Shown in pieces: positions 30,790 through 38,297 of a stretch of DNA of 40,317 nt (the first letter of the stretch is position 1; every line of letters begins with the position of its first letter). The notes under the pieces were generated by a model that did not search any database, had not been told where the DNA came from, and worked only from the letters and a program-made list of their open reading frames with translations. The DNA lies in assembly GCA_025353485.1 (NCBI GenBank), contig JANXQO010000054.1:1-40317 (forward strand). Direction: 5' to 3'. This DNA is from Chitinophagales bacterium (lineage in GTDB: Bacteria; Bacteroidota; Bacteroidia; Chitinophagales; Chitinophagaceae). Made by a program: the position numbers and the translations under genes.

Positions 30790-32256
30790 TTGAAATCATA
30801 CCTTTTAAATATTTTACTTACAATTTTTATAGCGCTGATCTTATTCAGCGTTAGCAATTATACATCAGCACAAACTAATGCAATTGAAAATATAACTTCT
30901 TTAAAAGTAATAAATGCCAGTGATTCTCTCGGCACTCTACAGGTTAGAAATATTTTTATTTCCGGAAATAAAAAAACAAAAGAGTATATAATTCTAAGAG
31001 AGATGGAATTAAAACCCGGAGGTTATATTCTGATTGGTAATTTAATTAATGCGTTGGAAAAAGACCGGCAGCATATTTTTAATACAACTCTATTTTTAGA
31101 TGTTACTGTAGAGCCGGAGATTATAAGCGCCAATGATTTTGATATCAAAATTACAGTAAAAGAGCGCTGGTATATTTTTCCCTTACCTGAATTGCAATTT
31201 GTTGACGGCACACTTAATGAATGGCTCGCAAAATATAAAGGAGATCTAAACAGATTAAATTATGGCGCAAAATTTACTCACTACAATTTAACCGGACGAA
31301 AAGATCAGCTAAGAGTGCATTTGCTTAGCGGGTATACCAGAACAATATCTTTTAATTATAAAGCCCCTTATTCAAATGCTGCATTAACCAATGGTTTTTC
31401 TGTAGGAGGAGGTCACTTTCAAAACAGGGAGATCGTTTATAAAACCAGCTTTGATAATGAAGTGGTTTTTTACAAGAGAAAAAATTTTGTAAGAAACGCC
31501 TGGGAAATTCAATTGGGATATAGTATACGAAGAGGCATTAAAATATCTCATTCATTCAATGTTAATTACACACATGTAAGCATTGATGATTCTATTATTA
31601 CTGCAAAATATAATAAAGCATATTTTAATAAACCCACATCAAAAACAGGTTATATTGATCTTTATTATACGCTCAATTATTCTGATGTAAATAATGTTTT
31701 GTATCCCCTCACAGGTTTTTCGGGCAGCATTGGTTTAGGAAAAAGAGGACTTGGTTTTACAGGGGGAGTAAATTCATTTTCACTTGGTGTGGAGTTTAAT
31801 AAATATTGGCCATTAGGAGGTAAATGGTATGCAAGTACACAAATACAGGGTAATATAAAGTTACCCTTTCGCCAGGCATATATAAATCAGCAGGCTCTTG
31901 GTTATGATAATACATACGTTCGTGGTATGGAGTATAAAATAATTGATGGGGTTGCTTATGGTATATCTAAATTCAATCTTAAAAGAGAAATATTTAATTT
32001 TAGCATCAATACAATTTTTACAAAATCCAAAACACTTAATAAAATTCCTTTCCGTATTTATGCAAAAGCTTTTGCTGATATGGGCTATAGTTATAATACA
32101 GAAAATTTTGTTTCAAGATTAAATAATACATTTTTAGGGAGCGCTGGTGTGGGTTTGGATATCATCACCTTTTACGATCTGCAAATACGCATTGAATACA
32201 GTGTAAACCAGTTAGGGCAAAACAGGTTATTTTTACATAATGACAAAGGATTTTAA
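30790..32256 (+). CDS. Short Omp85-family outer-membrane protein
   Basis: This 488-residue protein has a signal peptide (LNILLTIFIALILFSVSNYTSA, cleavage before QT). After it comes a single POTRA-like domain (VRNIFISGNKKTKEYIILREMELKPG, about residues 52-118). The remaining part forms a predicted 16-stranded barrel with the Omp85 loop motif YVRGMEY. BamA further downstream has the same POTRA style but several POTRA domains. With one POTRA it resembles short Omp85 proteins such as TamA or Toc75-like relatives in style; the client is unknown. The start is TTG at 30790, directly after an in-frame stop; no better start exists. Confidence 0.8.
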   Translation: MKSYLLNILLTIFIALILFSVSNYTSAQTNAIENITSLKVINASDSLGTLQVRNIFISGNKKTKEYIILREMELKPGGYILIGNLINALEKDRQHIFNTTLFLDVTVEPEIISANDFDIKITVKERWYIFPLPELQFVDGTLNEWLAKYKGDLNRLNYGAKFTHYNLTGRKDQLRVHLLSGYTRTISFNYKAPYSNAALTNGFSVGGGHFQNREIVYKTSFDNEVVFYKRKNFVRNAWEIQLGYSIRRGIKISHSFNVNYTHVSIDDSIITAKYNKAYFNKPTSKTGYIDLYYTLNYSDVNNVLYPLTGFSGSIGLGKRGLGFTGGVNSFSLGVEFNKYWPLGGKWYASTQIQGNIKLPFRQAYINQQALGYDNTYVRGMEYKIIDGVAYGISKFNLKREIFNFSINTIFTKSKTLNKIPFRIYAKAFADMGYSYNTENFVSRLNNTFLGSAGVGLDIITFYDLQIRIEYSVNQLGQNRLFLHNDKGF

Positions 32257-32292
32257 TACTCCATTAAATTACGCCTGCTAAATTATTTTTTA

Positions 32293-33171
32293 ATGCGGAT
32301 AGCTATATACAGCAGGGGTTTGGATGCCGACCAGCAAAATGGAATAAAGCTCTTGCTAAGTGAACTGGCTGCTTATAAAATTGAGCCTGTAATTTTTCAG
32401 GATTTTTTCAACATGTTTTATTCTACCATAAATTTTGGCGATAAATATTCCACCTTTAATAGCGCTGAAGATCTTGTAGATGACATTGATTGCATAATCA
32501 GTTTGGGGGGTGATGGTACTTTATTGGATACAGTAACTTTTGTAAGAGATTCCGGCATTCCGGTTATGGGAATAAATTATGGAAGGCTGGGTTTTTTAGC
32601 AAGCATAGGTAAAGATGAAGTGCATACAGCAGTAGAGGCTTTAGTTAAGAGAAGCTACATGCTTGATAAAAGAACGTTGTTGCACCTTGATGCCAACATG
32701 CCTTTGTTTGATAAAGTGCCCTATGCTTTAAATGAAATAACAATTCACAAAAAAGATACATCACCAATGATAAAAATTCACACCTATCTTAATGGTGAAT
32801 TTTTAAACACCTATTGGGCAGATGGTTTAATTGTAGCAACGCCAACCGGTTCTACAGGTTACTCCTTAAGTTGTAATGGCCCGGTAATTTTTCCGGAATC
32901 AGCAAGTTTTGTCATTACTCCTGTATCGCCGCACAATCTTAATATCAGGCCTATAATTGTGCCAGATGATAATATAATTTCTTTTGAAATAGAAGGAAGA
33001 ACAGACGGGTTTCTTTGTACATTGGATAGCCGCCGGGAAATTGTAGATAAAGATGTTCAGCTTGCCGTAAAAAAAGAGTCTTTTGGTATCAATCTTATCA
33101 GGCTTAATGAGAATAATTTTTTGCAAACGCTGCGAAATAAACTTTCGTGGGGGTTGGATAAAAGAAACTGA
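32293..33171 (+). CDS. nadK: NAD kinase
   Basis: NadK makes NADP from NAD and ATP. The GGDGT motif is at residues 72-76 (SLGGDGTLLDT), with ALNEITIHK and TPTGSTGYSLSCNGP as later hallmarks, then VSPHNLNIRPIIVPD. Length is 292 residues, as expected. The N-terminus MRIAIYSRGLD is typical of Bacteroidota enzymes. It lies 36 bases after the Omp85-type gene and may share its transcript. Confidence 0.95.
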   Translation: MRIAIYSRGLDADQQNGIKLLLSELAAYKIEPVIFQDFFNMFYSTINFGDKYSTFNSAEDLVDDIDCIISLGGDGTLLDTVTFVRDSGIPVMGINYGRLGFLASIGKDEVHTAVEALVKRSYMLDKRTLLHLDANMPLFDKVPYALNEITIHKKDTSPMIKIHTYLNGEFLNTYWADGLIVATPTGSTGYSLSCNGPVIFPESASFVITPVSPHNLNIRPIIVPDDNIISFEIEGRTDGFLCTLDSRREIVDKDVQLAVKKESFGINLIRLNENNFLQTLRNKLSWGLDKRN

Positions 33172-33211
33172 TGGTTACGTTTGTACTATTATATTGTATA
33201 CAAAAGGTAAA

Positions 33212-33267
33212 CGTGAAAGATGAATCGTGAAATGCTCACGTTTTACTTCTTCGGTTTCACGATTAAT
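33212..33267. repeat. Inverted heptamer array (8 units)
   Basis: Units of 7 bases in exact register start with CGTGAAA (33212 and again 33226) and end with GTTTCAC and GATTAAT. AATCGTGAAA (33223-33232) is the exact reverse complement of 33255-33264, so the second half mirrors the first. It lies between nadK and the PorG-like gene. Confidence 0.7.
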
Positions 33268-33321
33268 TTTAACTTTCTTTATTTTAATAAAAACTTATCT
33301 TTTTCGTTTATTTTGCACTCA

Positions 33322-34167
33322 ATGAAAAACAAATTACCCATATTAGTTGCGATACTTTTATTTTTAAGTATTAGTAATGCCAATGCCCAATACTCAGATG
33401 TGCAGGAAGGACAATTTGGTTTTACACTTGGTGCAGCACATTATTTTGGTGATCTAAATACCAGGGCTGCAATTAACCGCCCTAAAATTGCTGTAGGTGG
33501 TTTTTTTAGAAAACAGTTTGGTAATTATACAGGGTTGCGAATTTCAGCTCACTATCTTCAATTAGGATATAGTGATATTTATAGTAAAAATGATTATCAG
33601 AAGAGAAGAAATTTAAGCTTCAACACCAATGTTTGGGAAATTGCATTGCAGGGAGATTTTAATTTTTTTAAATTTATCCCTGATGATCCTGATCATCTTT
33701 TTACACCTTATGTAACGCTGGGAGTTGGAGTTTTTAGTTATGATCCTTATGCTTATTACCAGGGGCAAAAATATTTTCTTCGTCCGTTAAATACCGAAGG
33801 ACAAACTTTTTACCAGAACAGAAAAGCCTATGGTACAATGTCCATTTGCTTTCCCATCGGTATAGGAATTAAATACAGCATCAATCAAAATTTAAATTTT
33901 TCTTTTGAAATTGCCCATCGTTTTACAACTACAGATTATTTAGATGATGTAAGCACAACCTATATCGGGGTAGATAAATTTCCATCTCCTACGGGAGCGC
34001 CTTCTATTGCTTCAATCTTACAGGACCGTTCTTTTCAAACAGGCGAGCCTATTGGCGTGGAAGGTCGCCAGCGGGGATTTAGCAAACAAAAAGATCAATA
34101 CCTGATTGCTGAAGTTGGATTGTCTTTTAATTTAACTTCTTACAAATGCCCCCCTGTAAAACACTGA
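33322..34167 (+). CDS. PorG/DUF6089-like outer-membrane protein
   Basis: This 281-residue protein has a signal peptide (KLPILVAILLFLSISNANA, then QY). The mature part is a predicted 8-stranded barrel matching DUF6089/PorG: FGFTLGAAHYFGDLN, RISAHYLQLGYSD, PYVTLGVGVFSYDPYAYYQG, GIGIKYSINQNLNFSFEIAHRFTTTDYLDDVSTTY. PorG of Porphyromonas is an outer-membrane part of the type IX secretion system. I chose the ATG at 33322: the frame is open from 33220, but the extra 34 residues include the heptamer array and precede a proper signal peptide. A T9SS cargo gene follows. Confidence 0.83.
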   Translation: MKNKLPILVAILLFLSISNANAQYSDVQEGQFGFTLGAAHYFGDLNTRAAINRPKIAVGGFFRKQFGNYTGLRISAHYLQLGYSDIYSKNDYQKRRNLSFNTNVWEIALQGDFNFFKFIPDDPDHLFTPYVTLGVGVFSYDPYAYYQGQKYFLRPLNTEGQTFYQNRKAYGTMSICFPIGIGIKYSINQNLNFSFEIAHRFTTTDYLDDVSTTYIGVDKFPSPTGAPSIASILQDRSFQTGEPIGVEGRQRGFSKQKDQYLIAEVGLSFNLTSYKCPPVKH

Positions 34168-34402
34168 TATTTTATTTCAATTTAGATTTGATTGTTTAAT
34201 AATTTCTATTATTTTTACGCTACCCCACTTAAAGCAATCATTTCCTCATTATCCTTTATTAAGCCTCATCAAGGCATATAGTTATTTCCATCTTCCGCTG
34301 AAAGGTTATTTCATCTGCTATTCTTAAGATCAGGAATAGTTGTGTTTTGATTCCATCATCCATTGAAAGACATAGTTTTCTCAAATCACAAATTTTGAAA
34401 CT
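34168..34402. other. Spacer before the DUF4838-type gene
   Basis: There are 235 bases with no gene. TAGATTTG at 34183-34190 fits the -7 consensus but is 213 bases before the next start. A pair of CATC-rich stretches (near 34290 and 34355) is present but without clear register. Confidence 0.3.
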
Positions 34403-37285
34403 ATGGCTTTGCAATTTGGGCAACGCATTATTTTTTTAATGTTAATATGCTGTGTAACTACGCTGCGTGCCCAAACGATTTACTATCCTTCACAATCTTC
34501 TGACTTACTTAAATTTACCGCTATAGATGTTGCAGGCCTTTTTAGTAAAGCAATACCCAACAGCAGGGTAACTGCCAGGGAATATACTTCAATACCTCAA
34601 TCGGGCTTTGTATTTATTTATGATTCTGCCATGATAAATAGTCAGGCCTGCAAAATTGAATGCAGTGGTGATATTATTAAATTTTCTGCAGCGCAGGATG
34701 TAGGGCTATGCTTTGGGATTTATAATTATTTAAATGAATTAGGGTTTAGATTTTATTTACCGGGATCGCTATGGGAAAAAATACCAATCCTTTCCTCACC
34801 TTATAAACAGGAAAACAAAACGGTTGTACAAAAGTATAAATACAATAATTGGTTTATTAGCGGAGGATATAACAAATGGGTAATGGATCAGGATGCATTT
34901 TTTGGAGATTCATATTTTGGAAACAACGGCCATGAATGGTCCCAATATCAGCGGCGTAATAATATGAATGGAGCCTACAGGTTTACGGGGCATAGAGGAG
35001 ATATTGTAAACACAGAATATCTTTCAACACTCCAGGCAAATCCATGTTACATTGCCTGTAATAATGGGGTAAGAATAGCAACTTCACAATCGGTACCTGA
35101 TATAAATAATAATAATGCAAAAGAATATTGGGCATCAGCAATTTTAAAACAGTATACAATTTATAAAAACAGTATTACCAGCGACCCTGCTTTATATAAA
35201 AATTATTATTACAATTTTAATTATGGTAACGGGTATATTGGTATTGAAGTGCCAGATGGTTCTGCATGGGGCAACTCTACAGATAATTTAGGTTGTGCAG
35301 CAGAAAATTATAATGGTAATCCTTATCCCAATGCCAGTGATCAGCAATTTATATTGGCAAATTTTACTGCATCTAAAATAAATAATTTATTACCTGAAAA
35401 GCATTTTCAATGTTATGCATACTCTGGTCATGCAGATGTTCCTTCCTACGGCATCCCTATCAATAAAAATATTGATGTGCAGGTTGTGGCATCTGCCTTT
35501 CAATCAGAAACGAGCCCCGTTGGATTATTAAGTCGCTGGTATAAAAAATATTCAAATATCTCTGAATATGATTATATGAATATTCCGCAGTGGACAGGCG
35601 AAACGCCAATATTTTCTTTAAACAATTACAAAAATACGTTAGCAAGAATAAAACAAAATAACGGGCAGGGAATTGTAATTGAAGCTTCGCCGGCAAAATT
35701 TGCATCCTTACCGTTTCTTTTTGCAGGCAACCGTTATTTGCAGTATGATATAAATATTGACAGCAGTTTAAATGAATTTACATCTAATTTATTTCCTGCA
35801 AATATAGCAGTGCATATAAAACAATTATTAAATTATTGGGGGGATGATAATGTAATGCTTGGAGGTAAATTTATAAATGATAACAAATATAAAATTCCGC
35901 TGTTTTTACAGGAGTTATATAAAACTGTTACCGCATCACAAAATACAGGCGCAGAAGTTATTGCCAGGCTACAGGAATTTAAAGCATATATTCATTATAT
36001 TATTTTGTATTATGATTTTATAGAGCAAAACAAATCTTACCAAAATAAAACTGAAAAAGCTGCAAACCTTTGTTTGTATTTGGCTAAAATAAATAAGCTG
36101 CAGTTGGTAAACAGTTATTTTTTAATCTATGATATAGTAAATAAATATCCTGATACAAGTGCTTTTTATAAAAGCTATAATACAATTAACGGATCAGCTT
36201 ATAGGAACGGAAACCTGACGTTAATTTCTAATGAACAAATAAATAATAATTTTTCTGAAGATTTAGTTAAATACGCCTCCTCTGTTACTGATTTTAAATT
36301 TGATAATGCAGTTGATATAATTAATAAATTAACTGTTGCCGGCTTAAAACCCATGGATAAAATTAATGTTGGCATAGGCTATACAAATGGATTCAATTAT
36401 CCTAACAGGTGTGAATTTTATTTTTATGCGCCTGCCGCGGGAATGGTAAACATTCATTGCATTCCAACTTTTGAAATGCCGGGATACAGTTATTTAAACT
36501 TTACTGTGGAAGCTGCAGATAAGGGTTTAGTAGTAATTAAAGATGAAACTTTAACACGGGAAAAAATTCTTGAGAATATAAATTTCAATATTCCTTCTGT
36601 AGGTTTATACAAACTATCTGTTGTATCAAAATTTAAATCATCCTGCGATCTTGTTATAACTACAAATGGCAATACATTTTTTAAAGGACCATTTTATGGA
36701 AAAGGGGCAGAGAATTATCACAGTGATAATTTGAAGAGTATGCCAAAATATTTTTATGTTCCTAACATCAGCCAATTGTACTTCAGTATTAATAATGCGT
36801 GTTACACCAATAGCTGTTTAACTCCCGATAAAGTTGAAAGTGCGTTTGGAATAAAAGATAACCATGGCAAAAATCCTGATATAGAAGTTTCTCCTTTTGA
36901 TTCTTCGCTTTATAAAATTTCTGTTCCTTCATCCGATGCAGCAAATTTTTGGCAGGTTACACAAATGAGGGAATACAATTTTTGCTTTGCCAATATTTCG
37001 AATATAGAAATTTATGCAGAACCAAAACCTGAGGCAGCTGTATTACCTTTTTTGCCGGGTGGTACTGTTGTATTTCCAAATCCTTCCAATGGTGTGTTTA
37101 ATTTTAAAAAGAACAATTTTCCTTTAATTTTAAACAGCATAAATATTTATGATCCTCAGGGGAAGAAGATAGCTGAGGCAATAAACACAAGCAGCATTAA
37201 TTTATCTAATCTTCCGGCAGGGATTTATATGTTCTCAGCACAAAAAGAAAATGATATTATAAAAGGGAAGTTAATTAAGAATTAG
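34403..37285 (+). CDS. DUF4838-type secreted protein with T9SS sorting domain
   Basis: This 960-residue protein has a signal peptide (FLMLICCVTTLRA, then QT). The N-terminal part fits the DUF4838 / glycosidase-associated fold (DVGLCFGIYNYLNELGFRFYLPGSLWEKIP). It lacks a clear catalytic domain I can name; DUF4838 proteins are often linked to glycan breakdown. The last 72 residues from VVFPNPSNGVF onward are a type A T9SS C-terminal domain with NLPAGIYMFSAQ, so it should be exported through T9SS and anchored or released at the surface. It lies between the PorG-like gene and uppS, two genes that in relatives are closer together, so it may be an insertion. The repeat element at 37301 lies directly downstream. 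Confidence 0.78.
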   Translation: MALQFGQRIIFLMLICCVTTLRAQTIYYPSQSSDLLKFTAIDVAGLFSKAIPNSRVTAREYTSIPQSGFVFIYDSAMINSQACKIECSGDIIKFSAAQDVGLCFGIYNYLNELGFRFYLPGSLWEKIPILSSPYKQENKTVVQKYKYNNWFISGGYNKWVMDQDAFFGDSYFGNNGHEWSQYQRRNNMNGAYRFTGHRGDIVNTEYLSTLQANPCYIACNNGVRIATSQSVPDINNNNAKEYWASAILKQYTIYKNSITSDPALYKNYYYNFNYGNGYIGIEVPDGSAWGNSTDNLGCAAENYNGNPYPNASDQQFILANFTASKINNLLPEKHFQCYAYSGHADVPSYGIPINKNIDVQVVASAFQSETSPVGLLSRWYKKYSNISEYDYMNIPQWTGETPIFSLNNYKNTLARIKQNNGQGIVIEASPAKFASLPFLFAGNRYLQYDINIDSSLNEFTSNLFPANIAVHIKQLLNYWGDDNVMLGGKFINDNKYKIPLFLQELYKTVTASQNTGAEVIARLQEFKAYIHYIILYYDFIEQNKSYQNKTEKAANLCLYLAKINKLQLVNSYFLIYDIVNKYPDTSAFYKSYNTINGSAYRNGNLTLISNEQINNNFSEDLVKYASSVTDFKFDNAVDIINKLTVAGLKPMDKINVGIGYTNGFNYPNRCEFYFYAPAAGMVNIHCIPTFEMPGYSYLNFTVEAADKGLVVIKDETLTREKILENINFNIPSVGLYKLSVVSKFKSSCDLVITTNGNTFFKGPFYGKGAENYHSDNLKSMPKYFYVPNISQLYFSINNACYTNSCLTPDKVESAFGIKDNHGKNPDIEVSPFDSSLYKISVPSSDAANFWQVTQMREYNFCFANISNIEIYAEPKPEAAVLPFLPGGTVVFPNPSNGVFNFKKNNFPLILNSINIYDPQGKKIAEAINTSSINLSNLPAGIYMFSAQKENDIIKGKLIKN

Positions 37286-37300
37286 CAACGTAATATTTGA

Positions 37301-37404
37301 GTCTGATTTGGGTGGATTAAAAAAAGTAGTAAAAAAATGCCAAAATTTTAAATTCTATCCTTAATCCATTTAATCTTATAATCTACCCAAATCAAGGTTC
37401 AGAC
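37301..37404. repeat. 104-bp dispersed inverted-repeat element
   Basis: The left arm 37305-37319 and the right arm 37379-37393 are 15-base reverse complements with one mismatch (GATTTGGGTGGATTA against TAATCTACCCAAATC). Outer ends GTCT and AGAC also pair across an AAGGTTC insert. From memory, a similar ending AATCAAGGTTCAGAC is common in Bacteroidota spacers. It has no coding capacity. Confidence 0.65.
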
Positions 37405-37412
37405 TATTTTAT

Positions 37413-37420
37413 TACTTTTG
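37413..37420 (+). promoter_or_regulatory. Candidate -7 box of uppS
   Basis: TACTTTTG is an exact TAnnTTTG match 42 bases before the uppS ATG. The predicted transcript start falls at the edge of the palindrome at 37425-37446. No -33 TTG is seen. Confidence 0.4.
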
Positions 37421-37424
37421 TTAT

Positions 37425-37446
37425 AAGTCAGGCAATTGCCTGACTT
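37425..37446. promoter_or_regulatory. 22-bp perfect palindrome in the uppS leader
   Basis: The sequence from 37425 to 37446 is its own reverse complement, centred on CAATTG (37433-37438), with GTCAGG and CCTGAC arms. It starts 4 bases after the -7 box and ends 16 bases before the ATG. It could be an operator or a leader hairpin. Confidence 0.5.
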
Positions 37447-37462
37447 CAATTTTTCCACCATA

Positions 37463-38221
37463 ATGGGTATTGAGGATATAGATATTAAAAAGCTTCCACG
37501 CCACATTGCTATCATTATGGATGGTAACGGAAGATGGGCTAAAGAGAAAGGCCAGGACAGACTTTTCGGACATTTTCATGGAGTGGAAAGTGTTCGCAAT
37601 ATAGTAGAAGGCTGTGCAGAATTAGGCGTTCAATTTCTAACCTTATATGCATTTAGTACCGAGAATTGGGACAGGCCAAAAGATGAGGTAACAGGATTAA
37701 TGGAGTTGCTTATTGATACCATACGGCAGGAAGTAGCCACGCTTAATAAAAATAACATAAGGCTGCATGTGATTGGAAATTTTGAAATGCTGCCTGTTGC
37801 TGCAAAAAAAGAATTGGATGATGCCATAGGTGAAACAAAAAATAATACAGGGCTTAATCTTGTAATGGCCTTAAGTTACAGCAGCAGGTGGGAGTTAACT
37901 GATGCAGTGAAAAAAATTGCTGCTGACGTAAAAAGTAATAAAATAAATATAGAAGATATAACACAGGATACTTTAAAAAAATATTTAACCACAGCAGATT
38001 TTCCCGACCCCGAATTAATGATAAGAACCAGTGGAGAATTCAGAATAAGTAATTTTTTGTTGTATCAATTAGCCTATACAGAATTATATTTTACAGACAC
38101 ATTATGGCCCGATTTCAGAAAGGAAAATTTGTACCAATCCATTATTGATTACCAGCAAAGAGAACGAAGGTTTGGCAAAACCGCAGAACAGATAAAAAAC
38201 AATACAGAACAGGTTTTGTAG
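37463..38221 (+). CDS. uppS: Undecaprenyl diphosphate synthase (isoprenyl transferase)
   Basis: UppS makes the C55 lipid carrier for peptidoglycan and surface glycans by cis-prenyl transfer. The signature IAIIMDGNGRWAKEKGQDRLFGHFHGVE is at the start (catalytic Asp in MDGNGRW). LYAFSTENWDRP and PELMIRTSGEFRISNFLLYQLAYTELYF, with the RxSGExRxSNFLLWQ-type motif, follow. Length is 252 residues. The ATG at 37463 is chosen; a TTG at 37436 would add nine residues encoded by the palindrome. BamA follows 76 bases later, with a short TTGTTAAA/TTTAACAA hairpin (38228-38246) between. Confidence 0.95.
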   Translation: MGIEDIDIKKLPRHIAIIMDGNGRWAKEKGQDRLFGHFHGVESVRNIVEGCAELGVQFLTLYAFSTENWDRPKDEVTGLMELLIDTIRQEVATLNKNNIRLHVIGNFEMLPVAAKKELDDAIGETKNNTGLNLVMALSYSSRWELTDAVKKIAADVKSNKINIEDITQDTLKKYLTTADFPDPELMIRTSGEFRISNFLLYQLAYTELYFTDTLWPDFRKENLYQSIIDYQQRERRFGKTAEQIKNNTEQVL

Positions 38222-38227
38222 GGATTT

Positions 38228-38246
38228 TTGTTAAACTATTTAACAA
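38228..38246. other. Small hairpin between uppS and bamA
   Basis: TTGTTAAA (38228-38235) pairs with TTTAACAA (38239-38246) over CTA. It has no T-tract and is more likely a leader structure or weak attenuator than a terminator. Confidence 0.35.
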
Positions 38247-38297
38247 ATACTTTTAATTATTGCCAGTATCTTGCCGCCCTGATAAAATTGATTTTTA

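Noticed and set aside
34183-34190. Promoter of the DUF4838-type gene
   Set aside because: TAGATTTG fits the -7 consensus, but it is 213 bases from the start and has no -33 box; chance is likely in AT-rich DNA.
37436-37462. TTG start of uppS at 37436
   Set aside because: It would translate part of the palindrome into nine extra residues absent from the family; the ATG at 37463 is preferred.
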